Source: Thermoflexus sp. (lineage in GTDB: Bacteria; Chloroflexota; Anaerolineae; B4-G1; DUEL01). From it: a stretch of DNA of 8,972 nt. The notes beneath the pieces are model-generated. The model saw nothing but the letters and a program-made list of their open reading frames with translations. It ran no database searches and was not told the DNA's origin. Positions 6,339-8,972 of this stretch are shown here, piece by piece (within the stretch, counting starts at the first letter, position 1; every line of letters begins with the position of its first letter). A program made the position numbers and the translations under genes. The stretch covers positions 1-8,972 of the forward strand of contig JAPYWT010000072.1 in assembly GCA_028276215.1 (NCBI GenBank), given 5' to 3'.

Positions 6339-6755
6339 TCACCGCCCCATCCGCTCCCGCAGCGGGGGCAGGGCGCGGACCTGTTCGGTGAACTCCCGCA
6401 CCGTCTGGGCGAAGAGTTCGCCTTCAGATGAAGAGACCCACTTCACCAGAAACCGCTCCGGTTCAATGCCGGTGAATTCCAGCAGGGCCCGGAGGACCGG
6501 CATCCGTCGGGCGGTCCGGTGGTTGCCGGTCGCGTAGTGGCAATCGCCGATGTGACAGCCCAGGACCATCACGCCGTCGGCGCCCTCTTTGAAGGCGCGA
6601 ATGACCAGTTCGGGAGCAACCCGCCCGGAGCAGGGGACGCGGATGATTTTCAGGTTGGGGGGATATTTGAGCCGGGTAGCGCCCGCCAGGTCCGCCCCGG
6701 CGTAACTGCACCAGTTGCAGAGGAAACCGATGATCTTCGGCTCGTAGCCAGCCAT
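6339..6755 (-). CDS. mvhD: MvhD, hydrogenase delta subunit linking Hdr to its electron donor
   Basis: MvhD carries a [2Fe-2S] cluster that connects HdrA to a hydrogenase or formate dehydrogenase in electron-bifurcating complexes. The 138-residue protein has the usual length and motifs: FLCNWCSYAGAD near the N-terminus, VPCSGRV in the middle, and GCHIGDCHY. All expected cysteines are encoded as Cys, unlike the methanococcal VhuD selenoprotein and unlike the HdrA in this window. GGAGG lies 6 nt before the ATG. The gene is first in a unit with lplA and is transcribed from the promoter at 6843-6815. It is separated from hdrCBA by lplA and the FNT gene, whereas it is often adjacent or fused to hdrA. 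No hydrogenase or formate dehydrogenase catalytic gene is in the window. Confidence 0.94.
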   Translation of the reverse strand: MAGYEPKIIGFLCNWCSYAGADLAGATRLKYPPNLKIIRVPCSGRVAPELVIRAFKEGADGVMVLGCHIGDCHYATGNHRTARRMPVLRALLEFTGIEPERFLVKWVSSSEGELFAQTVREFTEQVRALPPLRERMGR

Positions 6756-6766
6756 ACGGAACCTCC

Positions 6767-6812
6767 GGGGGAGATTTCCATCCAGGGGATGTATCCCTGG
6801 CTTACGTCCCCC
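6767..6812 (-). promoter_or_regulatory. Structured 5' leader of mvhD
   Basis: The predicted RNA starts with a G run. GGGGGA (6812-6807) can pair with TCCCCC (6772-6767), which directly abuts the GGAGG ribosome site. Between them CCAGGG and CCCTGG form a small hairpin (6800-6782). The fold could limit ribosome access, but it matches no riboswitch class I know. Confidence 0.35.
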
Positions 6813-6814
6813 CG

Positions 6815-6843
6815 ATGATAGCCCAGAAAGTCCGGATTGTCAA
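6815..6843 (-). promoter_or_regulatory. Promoter of mvhD-lplA (TTGACA-17-TATCAT)
   Basis: On the minus strand, a perfect -35 TTGACA (6843-6838) and TATCAT (6820-6815, 5 of 6) are separated by exactly 17 nt. The start would be near 6808, about 53 nt before mvhD. This is the best match to a housekeeping sigma promoter in the window. Confidence 0.75.
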
Positions 6844-6854
6844 GCGCAGGAGAA

Positions 6855-6886
6855 TTGTAGGACAACTGCTCGCAGTTGTCCTACAA
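6855..6886. repeat. Inverted repeat upstream of the mvhD promoter, twin of 3611-3639
   Basis: Fifteen-bp arms TTGTAGGACAACTGC (6855-6869) and complement (6872-6886) flank a 2-nt loop. The inner 13 bp of each arm are identical to those of the hairpin before hdrC. It lies 13 nt upstream of the mvhD -35. The neighbouring genes diverge from this point, so it has no terminator job; it may be an operator or a dispersed palindromic repeat. Confidence 0.85.
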
Positions 6887-6955
6887 GCGGCCATACCCGA
6901 CAACATCGGGACACACCCCGAATGGCAAGAAGGGCAATTTTCGTCGGCATGAATG

Positions 6956-7066
6956 AGTCTCCTGCAAAAAGGTCATTTCACCGCCGAGACGCAGAGTACG
7001 CAGAGATTATACTGATGTAGAACTCTGCGCTCTCGGCGTCTCTGCGGTGAGTTTTTGCAGTGAAGT
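6956..7066. mobile_element. Palindromic 'CCGCAGAGACGCAGAG'-type element, possibly inserted
   Basis: Imperfect 28-bp arms (6978-7005 and 7023-7050) surround a 17-nt AT-rich loop. CTGCAAAAA (6962-6970) and TTTTTGCAG (7052-7060) extend the inverted repeat outward. CATGAATG lies at both boundaries (6948-6955 and 7067-7074), which could be an 8-bp target duplication if the element runs 6956-7066. The arms belong to the same repeat family as 1800-1826. There is no coding capacity. It lies just upstream of the MgtE-like gene's promoter. Confidence 0.55.
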
Positions 7067-7079
7067 CATGAATGTTGAT

Positions 7080-7108
7080 TTGCCGATTTCCAGATACGGT
7101 AGGATAAT
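7080..7108 (+). promoter_or_regulatory. Promoter of the MgtE-like gene and rnd (TTGCCG-17-GATAAT)
   Basis: TTGCCG (7080-7085, 4 of 6) and GATAAT (7103-7108, 5 of 6) are 17 nt apart. Transcription would start near 7115, after the ATG at 7109, which favours translation from ATG 7139. Confidence 0.5.
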
Positions 7109-7128
7109 ATGAGAGTCACCCGACCTGT

Positions 7129-7132
7129 GGAG
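7129..7132 (+). promoter_or_regulatory. Ribosome binding site deciding the MgtE-like start
   Basis: GGAG lies 6 nt before ATG 7139. The earlier ATG 7109 has AGGA only 4 nt away. Its ten extra codons include AGA, CGA and CCT, unlike the rest of the gene. Confidence 0.55.
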
Positions 7133-7138
7133 CCGCGC

Positions 7139-7942
7139 ATGAGCCAGCCAGTGGACATAGACCTCCTGTTGAGCCAGGTACGGACGGCCCTCGCCGCCGG
7201 AGACTGGGAACAGGCCGTGAGGCTGATAGAGGCCCTCCGCCCGCCCGACCAGGCCGACCTCTTCGGCGAACTGCCGCCGGAGGAGCAGGACGCCCTCCTG
7301 CCGCGCCTGGATGTAGAGGACTCGGCGGACATTCTGGAGGAACTGGAGGATAGCGAAGCGGCCGAACTGGCCTCGCGCCTGGATACGGAGGCCCTGGCCC
7401 GCATCCTGGACGAAATGGAGCCCGATGAGGCCGCCGACCTGCTGGGCGACATCCCCCTCGCCCAGGCCATCCAGGCCCTCTCCGCGATGGAAGAGGCCGA
7501 CGAGGTGGAGCCGCTCCTGGCCCACCCCGACGAGACCGCCGGCGGCCTGATGACCACCCCACTGGTCACTCTCCGCCAGGAGATGACCGCCGAAGAGGCC
7601 ATCGCCTACCTGCGGGCCCTGGCCCCCGATTCCGAAACCGTCTACTACCTCTTCGTGGTGGACGAGGAGAACCGTCTGGTCGGTGTGGTCTCCCTGCGGC
7701 AACTCATTGTGGCCCCACCTACCGCGCGCATCCGGGAGATCATGGACACCGAAGTCATCCACGTCCACGCCGGCGCCGACCAGGAAGAGGCCGCCCGCCT
7801 GATGTCCCGCTACGGCCTGCTGGCGCTGCCCGTCGTGGACGACGAAGGCCGACTCCTGGGCCTCATCACCCACGACGACCTGGTGGACGCCACCGGACTG
7901 GTCATCTACTTCCTGATCGCCCGCGCGATTATGGGACTGTAA
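7139..7942 (+). CDS. MgtE-like protein with N domain and CBS pair but membrane domain almost entirely missing
   Basis: Full MgtE is a Mg2+ channel of about 450 residues: N domain, two CBS domains, plug helix, five membrane helices. This 267-residue protein has an acidic helical N domain (about 8-128, with repeated DxADxLxEL patterns), the DETAGGLMT junction (131-139), CBS1 (about 139-193) and CBS2 (about 202-250). Directly after LITHDDLVDA comes TGLVIYFLIARAIMGL (252-267) and the stop. That tail resembles the very end of the last MgtE membrane helix, so the plug helix and about four membrane helices seem to have been removed in frame. It cannot form a normal channel; it could be a Mg2+-sensing remnant, a partner of a full MgtE elsewhere, or a decaying gene. 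The frame is clean with ordinary codon use. It ends 6 nt before rnd, with which it is probably co-transcribed. Confidence 0.85.
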   Translation: MSQPVDIDLLLSQVRTALAAGDWEQAVRLIEALRPPDQADLFGELPPEEQDALLPRLDVEDSADILEELEDSEAAELASRLDTEALARILDEMEPDEAADLLGDIPLAQAIQALSAMEEADEVEPLLAHPDETAGGLMTTPLVTLRQEMTAEEAIAYLRALAPDSETVYYLFVVDEENRLVGVVSLRQLIVAPPTARIREIMDTEVIHVHAGADQEEAARLMSRYGLLALPVVDDEGRLLGLITHDDLVDATGLVIYFLIARAIMGL

Positions 7943-7948
7943 TTAGTG

Positions 7949-8972
7949 ATGACCGAACCGCAAACCTGGACCCTTGTCACCAGCGAAGACGACCTGCAGG
8001 CCATGATGCAGGCCCTGCGGGCCCAGTCGGCCATCGCCGTAGACACCGAATCCAACTCCCTCTACGCGTACCGGGAACGGGTCTGCCTGATCCAGATTTC
8101 CGTCCCCGGCGCCGACTACATCGCGGACCCGCTGGCAGGGCTGGACCTCTCCCCGCTGGGCGAAGTGTTCGCCGACCCCGGCATCCAGAAAGTCTTCCAC
8201 GCGGCGGAGCAGGACATCGCCGGCCTGAAGCGGGACTTCGGGTTTCGCTTCGCCAATCTGTTTGACACGATGCGGGCGGCGCGCATCCTGGGCTGGCCGC
8301 GCGCGGGGCTGGCCGACCTGCTCCGGGAGCACTTCGGCGTCCACACCGACAAACGGTACCAGCGGTACAACTGGGGACAGCGGCCCCTCAGCCCGGACGC
8401 GCTGCAGTACGCCGCGTGGGACACCCGCTACCTGCTCCCCCTGCGGGACCGACAGGTCCGGGAACTGGAGCAACGGGGCCGGATGCGGCAGGCCGCCGAA
8501 TCCTTCGCCCGTCTGGCCCAGACCCCACCCGCCCGGCCCCACTACGGTCCCGACGCCTTCTGGCGGGTCCGGGCGGTCCACTCCCTGGACGACCGGGAGC
8601 GGGCCGTCCTCTGGCAACTCTACCTCTGGCGGGACCGCCTGGCCCAGGAGCGGGACCGCCCCCCGTTCCGGATTATGGGGGACGAAGTCCTGGTCCGGCT
8701 GGCGCGAGTTCGTCCCCGAACCCTGGGCGAACTGGCCGCGCTGGGGCGGTTTCCTGCGTACTGGCTCCGTCGCCACGGGCCGGAGATTCTGGAAGCGGTG
8801 GCCCGGGGGGAAAACGGGCCGGTGCCGACCCCGCCCTGCCCCTCCTATTCGGCCGACGTGCGGGCACGGTACCAGGCGCTGCGGGACTGGCGCCGTCGGG
8901 TGGCCCTGGCGCGCGGGGTGGACCCCGACGTCATCCTGCCCAATGCCGTCCTGCAGACCCTGGCCGAGCGCA
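7949..8972 (+). CDS. rnd: Ribonuclease D (3' end cut by window edge)
   Basis: RNase D is a 3'-5' exoribonuclease of the DEDDy family that trims tRNA and other structured RNA. The first 341 residues are visible. The catalytic set is complete: Asp32 and Glu34 in VDTES, Asp89 in HAAEQDI, and Tyr154 and Asp158 in YAAWDTRYL. The exonuclease domain covers about 8-175. An HRDC domain follows (about 213-290), and a second begins near 302 and runs off the window, as in bacterial RNase D of about 370-390 residues. ATG 7949 is 6 nt after the upstream stop. A GTG at 7946 is possible; neither has a strong ribosome site, so coupling to the upstream gene is likely. Cytoplasmic. Confidence 0.93.
   Translation, partial: MTEPQTWTLVTSEDDLQAMMQALRAQSAIAVDTESNSLYAYRERVCLIQISVPGADYIADPLAGLDLSPLGEVFADPGIQKVFHAAEQDIAGLKRDFGFRFANLFDTMRAARILGWPRAGLADLLREHFGVHTDKRYQRYNWGQRPLSPDALQYAAWDTRYLLPLRDRQVRELEQRGRMRQAAESFARLAQTPPARPHYGPDAFWRVRAVHSLDDRERAVLWQLYLWRDRLAQERDRPPFRIMGDEVLVRLARVRPRTLGELAALGRFPAYWLRRHGPEILEAVARGENGPVPTPPCPSYSADVRARYQALRDWRRRVALARGVDPDVILPNAVLQTLAER

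Noticed and set aside
5241..6431. 396-codon open frame on the plus strand opposite lplA
   Set aside because: It is a shadow of lplA that runs into the heptamer repeat, giving a repetitive RSAISDQ tail. It has no family resemblance or ribosome site.
6339..6755. Selenocysteine in MvhD, as in methanococcal VhuD
   Set aside because: The relevant motif GCHIGDCHY is encoded with ordinary Cys codons, and the only TGA is the natural stop at the expected length.
6897..6911. Small hairpin CCCGA-CAACA-TCGGG
   Set aside because: The stem is only 5 bp with no T run and no nearby gene end, so it is likely chance in GC-rich DNA.
7109..7141. Upstream ATG 7109 as start of the MgtE-like gene
   Set aside because: It lies before the likely transcription start near 7115. 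Its extra ten codons include unusual ones, and ATG 7139 has a better ribosome site.

Overview
The window is GC-rich DNA from a bacterium, probably an anaerobic or facultative member of the Chloroflexota. That assignment is inferred from the mix of Hdr-type flavin/iron-sulfur genes, single-gene lipoate ligase, MgtE-like protein, and short palindromic 'CCGCAGAGACGCAGAG'-type spacer repeats. No rRNA or other marker gene is present to confirm it. Six genes lie on the minus strand and two on the plus strand.

Minus strand, in order of transcription (right to left): mvhD (6755-6339) and lplA (6224-5184) are separated by a 12-unit heptamer repeat and read from a TTGACA-17-TATCAT promoter. A terminator at 5137-5097 follows. 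Next is a single gene (4917-3652) joining a complete formate/nitrite channel (FNT family) to a complete response-regulator receiver domain. It has its own promoter and is followed by a terminator. Then comes hdrC-hdrB-hdrA (3526 to beyond position 1), with a TTGACA-17-TAGAAC promoter. HdrC and HdrB overlap by ATGA. A 328-bp spacer filled with nested palindromic elements separates hdrB from hdrA. HdrA is interrupted by one in-frame TGA exactly where the family has Cys, and a SECIS-like hairpin lies 27 nt after it. It is best read as a selenoprotein, not a pseudogene.

Plus strand: an MgtE-like gene (7139-7942) has the N domain and CBS pair but appears to have lost nearly all of the membrane domain by internal deletion. 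It is followed 6 nt later by ribonuclease D (7949 to beyond the window end).

How the genes may work together (inference): HdrABC plus MvhD form the core of a flavin-based electron-bifurcating complex that normally couples a hydrogenase or formate dehydrogenase to ferredoxin and a disulfide-type acceptor. An FNT channel beside it suggests formate as donor or product. The receiver domain suggests that formate flux is gated by phosphorylation. The lipoate ligase points to a lipoylated protein as partner or to a shared one-carbon/glycine-cleavage context. Two of the minus-strand promoters (mvhD and hdrC) carry the same inverted repeat just upstream of -35, hinting at co-regulation.

Spacers: 1775-2102 holds nested repeats; 4918-5183 holds a promoter and a terminator; 6756-7138 holds two divergent promoters, a hairpin repeat and a palindromic element. 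I see no gene in 6887-6955.
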